Positions 24,303 to 32,576 of a stretch of DNA of 39,409 nt are shown piece after piece. The notes under the pieces were generated by a model that saw only the letters and a program-made list of their open reading frames with translations, had not been told where the DNA came from and ran no database searches. Within the stretch, counting starts at the first letter, position 1; every line of letters starts with the position of its first letter. The DNA comes from Martinezella rhizogenes. GTDB taxonomy: Bacteria; Pseudomonadota; Alphaproteobacteria; Rhizobiales; Rhizobiaceae. The stretch spans positions 1-39,409 of the forward strand of contig JAAMEZ010000031.1 of assembly GCA_013322215.1 (NCBI GenBank). Reading direction: 5' to 3'. A program made the position numbers and the translations under genes.

Positions 24303-25121
24303 ATGCCATTCATCACCGTCAATAACGTTCAACTGCACTATCGGTTATCTGGCCGTCGCAATGGACCTCGTATTGCTTTTGCCAACTCGCTCGGTTCGGA
24401 TCTGCGTATCTGGGGCGAAGTCGAGCAAAGATTGGGTCAAGATTTTGAAATGTTGTTTTTCGACCAGCGCGGCCATGGCCTGTCAGAAGTGACCGACCAG
24501 CCTTATACGATCTCACAACTGGCTGCCGATTTGCTCGGCCTGCTCGATATCATAGGCTGGACGCAAGTTAGCCTTTGTGGGGTTTCAGTTGGTGGCATGA
24601 TTGCTATGGAAGCAGCAGCACAGTGTCCGGACTATGTTGCCAGGCTCGTCCTTCTCGATACCGCAACAAAGATCGGGACAGCAGCGGGCTGGAACGACCG
24701 TATCAGCGCCATCGAAACCAGCGGCATCCCCATAGTCAGTGAACAGATACTGACCCGCTGGTTTCCGTTGGGATATCGCATGCGCGAACCTCGAGCCTGG
24801 GAAGCCTGGAGGCGCATGCTCGAGAGCACGGCGGATCGTGGGTATATCAACACCTGCCTAGCCCTCCGTGACGCGGATTTGACTGCGGCGGCAGGCAGAT
24901 TGGCGGTTCCCACTTTGGTCATGGCAGGCAGTAATGACCAATCGACTCCACCTGAACTCGTTGCGGCGACGGCCGGGCAAATTGCCGGTAGCCGTTTCGA
25001 AAATATCCCTGGCGCCGGGCACCTGCCGTGCATCGACGCGCCCGATGTCCTGGCCGGGGCAATCGAGGCATTTTGCCAAATACGGGAATCAATCAGGAGC
25101 CCTGCCATCGCGCACTCATAA
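24303..25121 (+). CDS. pcaD: 3-Oxoadipate enol-lactonase (first copy)
   Basis: A 272-residue alpha/beta hydrolase that opens 3-oxoadipate enol-lactone to 3-oxoadipate. The triad is S95 in GVSVGGM, D212 in GSNDQSTPP and H240 in GAGHLP. The opening (MPFITVNNVQLHYRLSGRRN, then NSLGSDLRIW) and FDQRGHGLSE are characteristic of PcaD. It starts 1 base after livF and is the last gene of the catB-to-pcaD operon. A second copy lies at 31426-32238. Confidence 0.93.
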   Translation: MPFITVNNVQLHYRLSGRRNGPRIAFANSLGSDLRIWGEVEQRLGQDFEMLFFDQRGHGLSEVTDQPYTISQLAADLLGLLDIIGWTQVSLCGVSVGGMIAMEAAAQCPDYVARLVLLDTATKIGTAAGWNDRISAIETSGIPIVSEQILTRWFPLGYRMREPRAWEAWRRMLESTADRGYINTCLALRDADLTAAAGRLAVPTLVMAGSNDQSTPPELVAATAGQIAGSRFENIPGAGHLPCIDAPDVLAGAIEAFCQIRESIRSPAIAHS

Positions 25122-25304
25122 TTAGCGTCCGGATCGACGAGGATTGGAGCGATATCCTGGTGAAAGCCTAAAGGCACCGCTTTGTCGAGATGCTGCAACC
25201 TTGGAGCTCCTGATATCGATGGTAGCACAACGCGCTCGGCTTATGCCGGAGTGACCAGCGCGCATGGCTTGTCTGTGAGCTCATAAACTGAAAAGGAACA
25301 GATC

Positions 25305-27119
25305 ATGAGGAAACTGAAAGCAGTTGTTGTGCTAGCTTTCCTTGCCCTTTCCATGTTGCCAATGGTGGCCAACATACGCCCAGCCCATGCCGCCGAGAGC
25401 TTGCGTTGCGATGACACGCTGAAGTCAAAATTCAAGGCTGACGATACCCGGGTGCTGCTAGTCAAGCACTTCTCGCGAGAGGAGAAAGTCGGCCTCTCCG
25501 GCTCTCCCGCACCGTCTCCTGAAGCTCCTGTTGATATGTGTTTGGTCAAGCTACTGGTTGGCCCTGGCAAAGCTGGCACTGCCGGGCTGAAATCCACTTC
25601 GGATGGGATTGGCATCGAGGTTTGGTTGCCATCACCGGACGCGTGGAATCGGATCATAAGGGTCACGGGCAGCGGAGGTTTCGCGGGCGGTTACCAAAGC
25701 AAAACGGACCGCATTGGCAACGCCGGACGGGCTGATCCGATAACATTGGCTGCGGTGGCGAAGGGATATGTGGTAAGCTCGTCCGATCACGGTCATTTGG
25801 GTCAAACGACGTCCGATGGATCATTCGCGCTGGATGAGGATGGAGGAATAAATACGGTGCTTTGGCACGATTTCGCGGAGCGCAGCCTCCACGAACTGGC
25901 CGTGAAGACGAAAGGTCTGGCTGCTGCCTATTATAGCAAGCCTCAGCTTTACACCTATTGGGATGGTTTTTCGACTGGTGGCCGCCAGGGTTTGAAACTG
26001 GCTCAGAAATATCCCGATGATTTCGATGGCATCCTGGCCGGCGCGCCGGCAATAAACTGGACTCGTTTCATCACCGCCGAGCTCTATCCTCAGCTTGTAA
26101 TGCAAAAGATGTTCGCTGGTCCCATCGATATAGCTAAGTTAAACGCAACGAGTGCGGCAGCAACGGCGCAATGTGGGGGTAAGGAGCTTGGATTCCTGCT
26201 CGATCCGACCCAATGCCGTTATGACCCAAGTCACGATATCAATGTTCTCTGCAGCAGTGAAATCCTCAATGAAACCCCGGGCAAGAGTGACCCAGCCACA
26301 TGTATCACGCTGACCCAGGCTGAAGCCGTAAATCGCATCTGGTTTGGGCAGTCGTCGGATGGTTCGTATATCGATCCCAAGATGGACAATGGGATGAGTG
26401 CAATGCTCAGCGGCAACCATTTATGGTGGGGGTTAACGCGAGGCACGTCTTTGGCGCGGCTTGCGGGAGAGAAACCATTTCCCATCGCCTCGACAATGGT
26501 GGCGTTGGAACTTCAGGATGCACGCTATGCCCAAGCCGGCCTGCTTCCCGATACTCCTAGCGGCAAAGGGATGGATCGATGGAAGATGCTTGATTATGGG
26601 AGCTTGGCCGATGCCTACGCTCTTGGCCTTCTCCTGCAGGGACCGTTCTCGAATATCAACACGGATGACCCAGACTTAAGGGCATTTCGGAATTCTAAGG
26701 CAAAATTGATAACATATCATGGATGGAATGATGATCTCATCATGCCGCAGGGCAGCCTGAATTACTTTAATCGCGCTTCCGCCAGCATGGGTGGAACAAC
26801 GAGGCTCAAAGAATTCTATCGGCTCTTTATGATCCCGGGTCTTGCTCATGACGGGACGTTTGCGCGAGCTGGCTCCGTTGATCCTGTAACAGGCCAGCCA
26901 ACAGATGTTGCCAAAGTGCCTTTGCCTCAGCCGGCAACGGGCCGGGATGAATTGTTCATAGCCTTGCGTCGTTGGGTTGAGAAAGGGAAAGCGCCAAGCC
27001 GCATAGACGTGCGATCGGCAAATGGCAATGTGACAATGCCGCTCTGTGACTATCCGCGAGAGCCTGTCTGGAACCACACCGGCTCCATTGGGAGCCGCGA
27101 AAGCTACAGTTGCGAATGA
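25305..27119 (+). CDS. Secreted tannase/feruloyl-esterase family protein
   Basis: A 604-residue protein with a Sec signal peptide (hydrophobic residues 5-24, cleavage near AHA at 29) and the tannase-family alpha/beta hydrolase domain. It should act outside the cytoplasm on an ester of an aromatic acid. The nucleophile is S223 in WDGFSTGGRQG, the acid D476 in YHGWNDDL and the base H515 in IPGLAHDG. Family members normally have Cys just before the Ser and just after the His, joined in a disulfide (the CS-D-HC motif). Here these are Phe222 and Asp516, so both halves are lost. Several other cysteines remain, including C290, C304, C316 and C333. ATG at 25305 follows AAAAGGAACAG. It starts 183 bases after pcaD and converges with a LacI gene. 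Substrate is unknown. Confidence 0.85.
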   Translation: MRKLKAVVVLAFLALSMLPMVANIRPAHAAESLRCDDTLKSKFKADDTRVLLVKHFSREEKVGLSGSPAPSPEAPVDMCLVKLLVGPGKAGTAGLKSTSDGIGIEVWLPSPDAWNRIIRVTGSGGFAGGYQSKTDRIGNAGRADPITLAAVAKGYVVSSSDHGHLGQTTSDGSFALDEDGGINTVLWHDFAERSLHELAVKTKGLAAAYYSKPQLYTYWDGFSTGGRQGLKLAQKYPDDFDGILAGAPAINWTRFITAELYPQLVMQKMFAGPIDIAKLNATSAAATAQCGGKELGFLLDPTQCRYDPSHDINVLCSSEILNETPGKSDPATCITLTQAEAVNRIWFGQSSDGSYIDPKMDNGMSAMLSGNHLWWGLTRGTSLARLAGEKPFPIASTMVALELQDARYAQAGLLPDTPSGKGMDRWKMLDYGSLADAYALGLLLQGPFSNINTDDPDLRAFRNSKAKLITYHGWNDDLIMPQGSLNYFNRASASMGGTTRLKEFYRLFMIPGLAHDGTFARAGSVDPVTGQPTDVAKVPLPQPATGRDELFIALRRWVEKGKAPSRIDVRSANGNVTMPLCDYPREPVWNHTGSIGSRESYSCE

Positions 27120-27443
27120 TGGAACGACACCGTCATCGCAGTCCGGCCTTAGCCCGCAACTCGCCCGGGAGGCGATGCAGATTGCCCCCATCGCGCCACT
27201 GGCCGCGATGGTGTCTCAGCACTACCGCGTTCGGCCGGACAAATTGATAACCAAGACGTCGCCTACCAGAGGATGGTTGGCGAAATATCACACGCTTCTA
27301 TCGCGTTGACTTTTCGAACCGATCACCCGTCACCGGGGATCTTCACATTCGTCGCCAACGTGCCGGACGCCTGAGATGTGATCAAATCAGATCCGTGTCG
27401 TATCAAAGCGTCGAGATCGACGATTGGTCCTTCAGTTTTCGAG
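27120..27443. other. Convergent intergenic region with one strong hairpin
   Basis: This 324-base stretch lies between the esterase and the convergent lacI gene. It holds a perfect 8-base hairpin (CCATCGCG / CGCGATGG, 27188-27211, loop of 8) that could serve as a terminator, although no T-run follows. An open frame across 27175-27309 has no ribosome site and no recognisable family. Confidence 0.35.
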
Positions 27444-28475
27444 TCAGGAATTCAAGGCCGGCCCGCAGGAATCGCCGACGTATAAATCTGTTCTGATGAC
27501 GTCCCATTCGACCTCTCCGTCGGGATTCTCCAGCCTTGCCAGAAGCCTTTGAGCCGCTCTGCGACCGATGATGTCTGAATAGGTAGAAACCGATGTTAGA
27601 CGCGGCCGCATAGCCTCGCCATTCCTGACGTGGTCAAAACCGATGATGGAATGGTCATGGCCGACCCGGATATTATGGTCATACAGTCCGCTGGACAGAC
27701 CCATTGCAACGATGTCGTTGAAGCAGATGGTTGCAGTCGGCAAGGTCATCCCGGCAAAGAGAAGAGGCACCGCGGTCTGCGCTATCTCCGCCAAGGTTTC
27801 CGGAACACGGACAATAAGCCCAGCATTCAAATTGTGTCGCGACATTGCGCGATCGAAGGCAAGCGAGCGCTCTTCAAATGCCGAGTGGAGCCCGCCCTGG
27901 ATGGCGAATGCGATGCGTTGATGTCCAAGCGAGACGAGAAAGTCTACGGCACTGTTCATGCCACCGGCGTAGTCGACCCCCACATAGTCGACCGATCGCG
28001 TGATATGACGCAAAACTTGAACGACGGAGAGTTGCCACTCGCGCTGGTCATCAAGAAAATCGCCCGTGGTATCCGAGGCGGGGCATAAGATGATACCATC
28101 TACGCCGTGCTCGCGCATTCTGCGCATCAGCGCACTTTGCCGGCAAGCACTGTCGTGGCTGTTGGCAAGGATAACGATCAACCCGGCGTCGTCGATGATC
28201 TCTTCCACCCCCGACAACAACTCTGCGAAGAATGGATTGGTCAGGTTGGGAACGATAAGCCCGACCATTCTTGTTTGGCTGGCCCTGAGACGAGCCGCGG
28301 TGAGATTCCTGACGTAACCCAATCGCGCTATCGCCGCTTCCACACGCTCGCGAGTTTTCACCGCGGCGAGTGGGCTGTTGCGGATGACAAGCGACGCTGT
28401 CGCTCGCGACACACCTGCTTCGCGTGCCACGTCAACCAGTGTCACCCGCTGTTTTCTTTTGTCATCCGAGGCCAA
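27444..28475 (-). CDS. LacI-family transcriptional regulator
   Basis: A 343-residue LacI/GalR regulator. The helix-turn-helix is VTLVDVAREAGVSRATASLV at residues 10-30, the hinge helix follows near LTAARLRASQ, and the sugar-binding-like effector domain begins at MVGLIVPNLTNPFFAELLSG. It contains VGVDYAGGMNSAVDFLVSLGH and GFDHVRNGEAMRPRLTSVS, the usual LacI pattern. It faces the esterase gene and probably controls it or a gene now lost at the IS junction. The ligand is unknown. Confidence 0.9.
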   Translation of the reverse strand: MASDDKRKQRVTLVDVAREAGVSRATASLVIRNSPLAAVKTRERVEAAIARLGYVRNLTAARLRASQTRMVGLIVPNLTNPFFAELLSGVEEIIDDAGLIVILANSHDSACRQSALMRRMREHGVDGIILCPASDTTGDFLDDQREWQLSVVQVLRHITRSVDYVGVDYAGGMNSAVDFLVSLGHQRIAFAIQGGLHSAFEERSLAFDRAMSRHNLNAGLIVRVPETLAEIAQTAVPLLFAGMTLPTATICFNDIVAMGLSSGLYDHNIRVGHDHSIIGFDHVRNGEAMRPRLTSVSTYSDIIGRRAAQRLLARLENPDGEVEWDVIRTDLYVGDSCGPALNS

Positions 28476-28576
28476 ATGGGCTCCTCAAGGGTAAGTTAGT
28501 AGACTGACATTGATCCATGCAGTTTCAAGGCCCTGAACGACGGCGCTTAGCGCATTGCGAAGTTGATAGCAAAATG

Positions 28577-28601
28577 GGGAGCATAAGCATTTGTGGGGCG
28601 G
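28577..28601 (+). repeat. Left terminal inverted repeat of the IS
   Basis: The 25 bases are the exact reverse complement of 30719-30743. The outer end reads GGGAGCATAAGC and the inner end TGTGGGGCGG. Confidence 0.85.
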
Positions 28602-29765
28602 TCAGGCGGCGAGTGCTGTTTCATCGTATTCTTGATTGTCGTTTGCCATGCTCGTGTACCATTGCTGGAAGGTCGAACGGAGGGAGCCGTCGAGCGTCTG
28701 GGTCCGGGTTTGTAGCCGAAGATGCGCGCCGATCCTGCTCCACGGCATCTGCTGTTTCTTGGCGAAACGCTTGGAGATGACGGCGTTGACGGTGGCCTCG
28801 ACGAAGGCCGAAGAGATGCGCTCACCCGACCGATAGCGCTCGCCGTAATTGATCAGGCTCGCACTGTTGAAGGCGATGTAGGCTTGGAACTCGCCGATGG
28901 CGGTCAGGAACTTGCGCATGTTTGGATAGTCCGTTTCGAGACCTTCCGTATCAAATTGCAGGTCGACGATTTCGTCACGGGCACGAAAGCCGCTGCCATG
29001 CCAGAGATACCATTTGATCCAGCGTAGGCCTTCAAGCAGATCCCGCCCAGCCTGCTCGTCGTAGTTTTCGAGTCCCTGGGCGAACTGGCGAAGGACCGTG
29101 ATGCGCATGGTGATATGGAACCAGTCGAGGACATGCTCGCTCGCTGGCGCGATCATCTCGGCGAGCGAGCGGACCTCTTCGCCGCCATCTGTGATGAAAG
29201 TGATATCCTGATTGGCCTGCACGCCCTGCTTTTTAAGATGATCGAGGATGCGCCACTGTGGCTTGCGGTCGTAGCCGTGGACGAAACCGATGTACCGCGG
29301 ATCACCGTCGTCGGGCAGCGAGCGGCCGACGATCAGCTCGAAGTTTTTCTTTCGGTCGTTGCGGTCGCGGATGTATCCGCCATCCAGGCCGATGACGATG
29401 CGGCCATCCGGAATGGGCAGGTTCATCCAGTCGCGCGGGCAAGCATCCTGCATGAAGGAGACTCTTTCTTCCGTCAGTTCCCGCTCGATACGGCGGGCCG
29501 CGCGCAACGCATGCTGCCGGACCGTCGTGGCATTGGCGCCGCAATCGATCGGCAGCACGTCGGCCAACAGCTCGGCGGCGGCGGCATAGGGCACGAGCGA
29601 GGCCCACCGGGTCTCCAGATAAAGGCGTTCGGGCGCGATGTGGTCGGACAACGACAGGCCAAGATCTTCGGGCCTTTTCGTCACCTTCACCAGATCGGCG
29701 ACCGTCTCAGTCACGACGATCTCGCTGTCGTCATTCAGCATTTGCAATACCAGTCGCGCCCGCAT
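28602..29765 (-). pseudogene. ISKra4-type transposase with internal deletion
   Basis: From ATG at 29765 (MRARLVLQMLNDD) this reads 387 residues; another ATG lies at 29780. The catalytic region is well kept: IVIGLDGGYIRD and HVLDWFHITMRI carry acidic residues, with FITDGGEEV between them. In ISKra4 transposases as I know them, the N-terminal RPEDLGLSL is followed by a stretch of about 70 residues with a cysteine zinc-finger before PDHVAPERLYLETRW. Here RPEDLGLSLSDHIAPERLY joins directly, with no cysteine cluster. The frame is preserved, so a shortened protein could be made, but loss of the finger should impair DNA binding. The deletion is inferred by memory of the family, not by alignment. Confidence 0.65.
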
Positions 29766-29956
29766 GTCGTCTCCCCGCATCAAATTTTCCACAACAGCCG
29801 TAGTGGAGAACCTGATGTTAGCAAAACTCCGTCGCCGCACTTCGGTCGTGCCGGAAACAGCGATAGAGATCATCGGTTAGCAATCCGCAAATTCTTCAGT
29901 GAACTGGCAAGACTTCGATGGGGTCACGGCCCCGGCCACCCGCGCAGAATGAAACG

Positions 29957-30605
29957 TCACATCTGTTGATGCATAAGGCTGAAATGTTCACCGTGTTGCA
30001 GGCGTTCATTGGTTTTCCGGCGTTCGAAGTTTTCTCCCAGCCAGCTTGCGCGCTCCTTCAGTCTCTCCAGGGCGGCGCGCAGTTCATCCCCGCGATCAGA
30101 GTCGTCCAGCATCGCAAGGGATTTTGTTTCGGTGACTTCTTGCAGAAACTCGGTCGTAATCACCAGATCGTCCATCGTCTCGTAGCCGAAGGCGTTGTCC
30201 TGTCGCCACATCCATGCTTCCGGCCCACCGCACTCCTCCGTCGGGCAGTCGCCGTCTCCTCCTGCGCATGCCGGATAGTGAATGCCCGGTTTGGCTGGCT
30301 GACGTTCCTCCAGCCGGATTTCATGCTCCCCGGGGAATGTTGAGGTCGTATTCATACAGGAATCGGATGCCCTTGCGCAGCTTCAATTCGCCAAGCGACA
30401 TGGTCGGGGATCGGGCTCCAGTTTCCCACGAGCCATACCGTGCGGTGTGAATGATGAATTGGTAAAGGTGGATGCCTTCCCATCCCATCACGACCTGAAG
30501 GACGCCATGAAACTCGCACAACGTCATTGTCGAGGCAACCTGAACCCTGCGCCATACCATCGGGCTCACGCCCTTTAGCCAGATGCGGAATTGCAGGATG
30601 AAGGC
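29957..30605 (-). pseudogene. pRiA4b ORF-3 family passenger gene, frameshifted
   Basis: The N-terminal part (30605 downwards, AFILQFRIWLKGVSPMVWRR then MGWEGIHLYQF and KGIRFLYEYD) and the C-terminal part (EHEIRLEERQPAKPGIHYP, then DCPTEECGGPEAW and a helical tail to 29957) belong to one protein but lie in different frames. Removing one G from CCCCGGGG at 30328-30335 restores the frame as NIPREHEIR. There is also no ATG at the expected start: the first in-frame codons follow a TAG, with GTG at 30569 the only ordinary start. The family's function is not known; members often accompany transposases. A sequencing error in the CCCCGGGG run is possible. Confidence 0.65.
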
Positions 30606-30718
30606 CTAATCCTCCGAAGTTGCCGTCTGTTCAGCAGTTTTCTCTGCCGCTCGTTTTGCCCTCTTCACATCCACCGGTCCCATCGAAATTCAATGACGCC
30701 GACATACTCCGTTCTATC

Positions 30719-30743
30719 CCGCCCCACAAATGCTTATGCTCCC
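30719..30743 (-). repeat. Right terminal inverted repeat of the IS
   Basis: The 25 bases begin CCGCCCCACAAATGC and are the exact reverse complement of the left repeat at 28577-28601. Confidence 0.85.
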
Positions 30744-31267
30744 TGCTGTCGTCCTGGCTGCCGAAAGTCCTGCAGGAAGCGGGGTATGCCGAAAAAGCAA
30801 GCCTTCTGAGCCTCTTCTCGCTCAACTTCGGCGGCATGGTGGGCGCCATTGCGGGCGGTTGGCTGGGTAACCGGTTCGGTCTGCCGAAGGTCGTGGTGGG
30901 TTTCTTCGTGGCGGCCTCATTCTCGATCGAGCTGATTGGTTTCAACTTGCCGGCAGGGCTGCTGTTCCTGATGATCTTCATTGCCGGTGGCACCACCATC
31001 GGCACGCAAATTTTGCTCTATGCGAGTGTCGCGCAGCTTTACAATCTTTCCGTCCGTTCGACGGGGCTGGGCTGGGCTTCCGCTGTGGGTCGCATCGGCG
31101 CCATCGTAGGGCCGACCCTCGGTGGTGTGCTTCTTGCCCAGCAGCTGCCTCTGCAGCAGAACTTCCTGATCTTCGCGATCCCCGCTGCAGTCTCGGCGCT
31201 CGCCATGCTGGTCTTCGCTATAAGCAACGCACGCCGCGCCAACGCCGTCCAGCTCGCCGCGGCATAA
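30744..31267 (+). pseudogene. Aromatic-acid MFS transporter (PcaK/BenK type), 3' fragment
   Basis: Only about 174 C-terminal residues remain, from LSSWLPKVLQEAGYAEKASL to the stop at 31267. The phrase SSWLPKVL followed by EAG, then NFGGMVGAIAGGWLGNRFG, IGTQILLYASVAQLYNLSVRSTGLGW and GRIGAIVGPTLGG is typical of the aromatic acid:H+ symporter subfamily. The gene breaks exactly at the IS right end, and the missing N-terminal half (roughly six membrane helices) is not on the other side of the IS. An open frame continues into the IS to 30620 but is not transporter sequence. The protein cannot work as it stands. Confidence 0.85.
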
Positions 31268-31285
31268 GGAACGATACGATGATCT

Positions 31286-31322
31286 GCCGACGGTCAATCC
31301 CAACGTGGCCGTCGGCGCTTTT
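31286..31322 (+). terminator. Intrinsic terminator after the MFS fragment
   Basis: Perfect 8-base arms GCCGACGG / CCGTCGGC enclose a 15-base loop and are followed by GCTTTT, 19 bases after the transporter stop. It separates the transporter remnant from the second pcaD. Confidence 0.6.
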
Positions 31323-31425
31323 GCATTTCGAGCGTGGCGACCTTCGTCCTTCGGATCTCAGGAACATCCGACCGGATCGTTAGGAAGTCACCCAAACTTC
31401 TTCATAAACCGAAAGACCTCAAGCC

Positions 31426-32238
31426 ATGCCGCATATCGATCTCAAAAGTCACCGCCTGCACTATTGCATCGACGGCGACGCGAATGCTGCAGGCAAGCCC
31501 TGGCTCATGTTCTGCAATTCGCTAGGCACGGATCTTCACATGTGGGATGCGCAGACAGCGGCATTGTCGCAGCACTATCGCGTGTTGCGCCACGATCGCC
31601 GTGGTCACGGTCTGTCGTCGGCCCCGCCGCCGCCCTATGCGCTATCCGACCTCGGTAACGATGTCATCGCGCTGCTGGATGCGCTGGAGATAGGGCGCGT
31701 CCATTTCTGCGGGCTTTCCATCGGCGGCATGATTGGACAATGGCTGGGTGTTCATGCCGGTCATAGCCTGGACAGGATCATTGTACGTGCGACGTCCGCC
31801 AAGATCGGCACCGCCGAAAGCTGGGTCGCGCTCATGCAGGCCGTCCGCCAAGATGGCCTTGGCGGGTTAATCGCGGCCACCGCCGAACGATGGTTTACGC
31901 CTGAGTTCATAACCACTGAACCCGATACAATCCGTAAGGTCCTCGACAGTTTCGCCGCGACAACGCCCGACGGCTATATTGGCTGTTGCGCCGCTTTGGC
32001 CGACGCGGATTTGCGGGAAGAAGTCGAACGGATCGCCAACCCCATGCTTGCCGTCGCCGGTGAAGACGATCCCGTGTGTGGGCCGGCCGAATTAGAGAGG
32101 ATTGCCGTTCGGGTGCGGCGGGGTCGTCATGTGTCCTTGCGGGGACGGCATATCGTCAATGTCGAATCGGCATCCGCATTCAACACTATCCTTGCGGACT
32201 TTCTTGACAGCAACGATCAGCCTGACGTCCGGCCTTAG
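31426..32238 (+). CDS. pcaD: 3-Oxoadipate enol-lactonase (second copy)
   Basis: A 270-residue alpha/beta hydrolase of the PcaD type: MPHIDLKSHRLHYCIDGD at the start, CNSLGTDLHMWD, HDRRGHGLSS, nucleophile S98 in GLSIGGM, Asp at 214-215 in GEDDPVCGP and H242 in RGRHIVNVES. It is clearly divergent from the copy at 24303, for example in the His region, so it is a paralogue rather than a recent duplicate. The ribosome site before ATG 31426 is weak. It follows a transporter remnant and its terminator, so it may be left over from a second protocatechuate or benzoate cluster. Another lactone substrate is possible. Confidence 0.85.
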   Translation: MPHIDLKSHRLHYCIDGDANAAGKPWLMFCNSLGTDLHMWDAQTAALSQHYRVLRHDRRGHGLSSAPPPPYALSDLGNDVIALLDALEIGRVHFCGLSIGGMIGQWLGVHAGHSLDRIIVRATSAKIGTAESWVALMQAVRQDGLGGLIAATAERWFTPEFITTEPDTIRKVLDSFAATTPDGYIGCCAALADADLREEVERIANPMLAVAGEDDPVCGPAELERIAVRVRRGRHVSLRGRHIVNVESASAFNTILADFLDSNDQPDVRP

Positions 32239-32576
32239 CACGTCCGCAGCTTCATAAGTGGTCCTCCCGATAGGGAATTCACGCACCACAACGGCCTACA
32301 AGGGTATCGAGACAGAAGCGTTTTACAAACGTCGAACCACTTTAACCATTTCAGACTGCTCGATCGGATTGGAGCGATGGATCTTTCCATGATTGCGATA
32401 CGACTGAAAGCTGGAAACTCCGACGAAATGGCCCCTGCCGTCGTCAATGGCGATCATGAGATGCCGCCGCGAACATTTCGGAATATTTCAAAAGACATTG
32501 CAACATTCCGATCGAATATAAGAGTGTCCGAGTAAGCCATGCCGTCCGGCGCAGTTCCCTTGGAGCCTGAGAACCA
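32239..32576. other. Intergenic region, possible small minus-strand remnant
   Basis: No gene can be assigned with confidence in these 338 bases. On the minus strand an open frame with a protein-like composition runs from about 32481 to the TAA at 32323 (RRHLMIAIDDGRGHFVGVSS, later PIEQSEMVKVVRRL). Its ATG at 32461 has no clear ribosome site and the fragment is short (about 45 codons). It could be the tail of a lost gene. I do not recognise its family. Confidence 0.2.

Larger units (their letters stand above)
28577..30743 (-). mobile_element. ISKra4-like insertion sequence with passenger gene
   Basis: A 2.17-kb element is bounded by perfect 25-base inverted repeats (28577-28601 and 30719-30743, outer end GGGAGCATAAGCATTTGTGG). 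It contains an ISKra4-type transposase and a gene of the plasmid pRiA4b ORF-3 family, a common partner in such elements. The bases directly outside both ends are TG, compatible with a 2-base target duplication but too short to prove it. The right end abuts the 3' part of an MFS transporter gene; the left flank shows no transporter sequence. Both genes of the element look damaged, so it is probably not autonomous. Confidence 0.75.

Noticed and set aside
29115..29969. A 284-residue plus-strand open frame
   Set aside because: It is the antisense of the ISKra4-type transposase, which has recognisable motifs on the minus strand; the plus frame has none.
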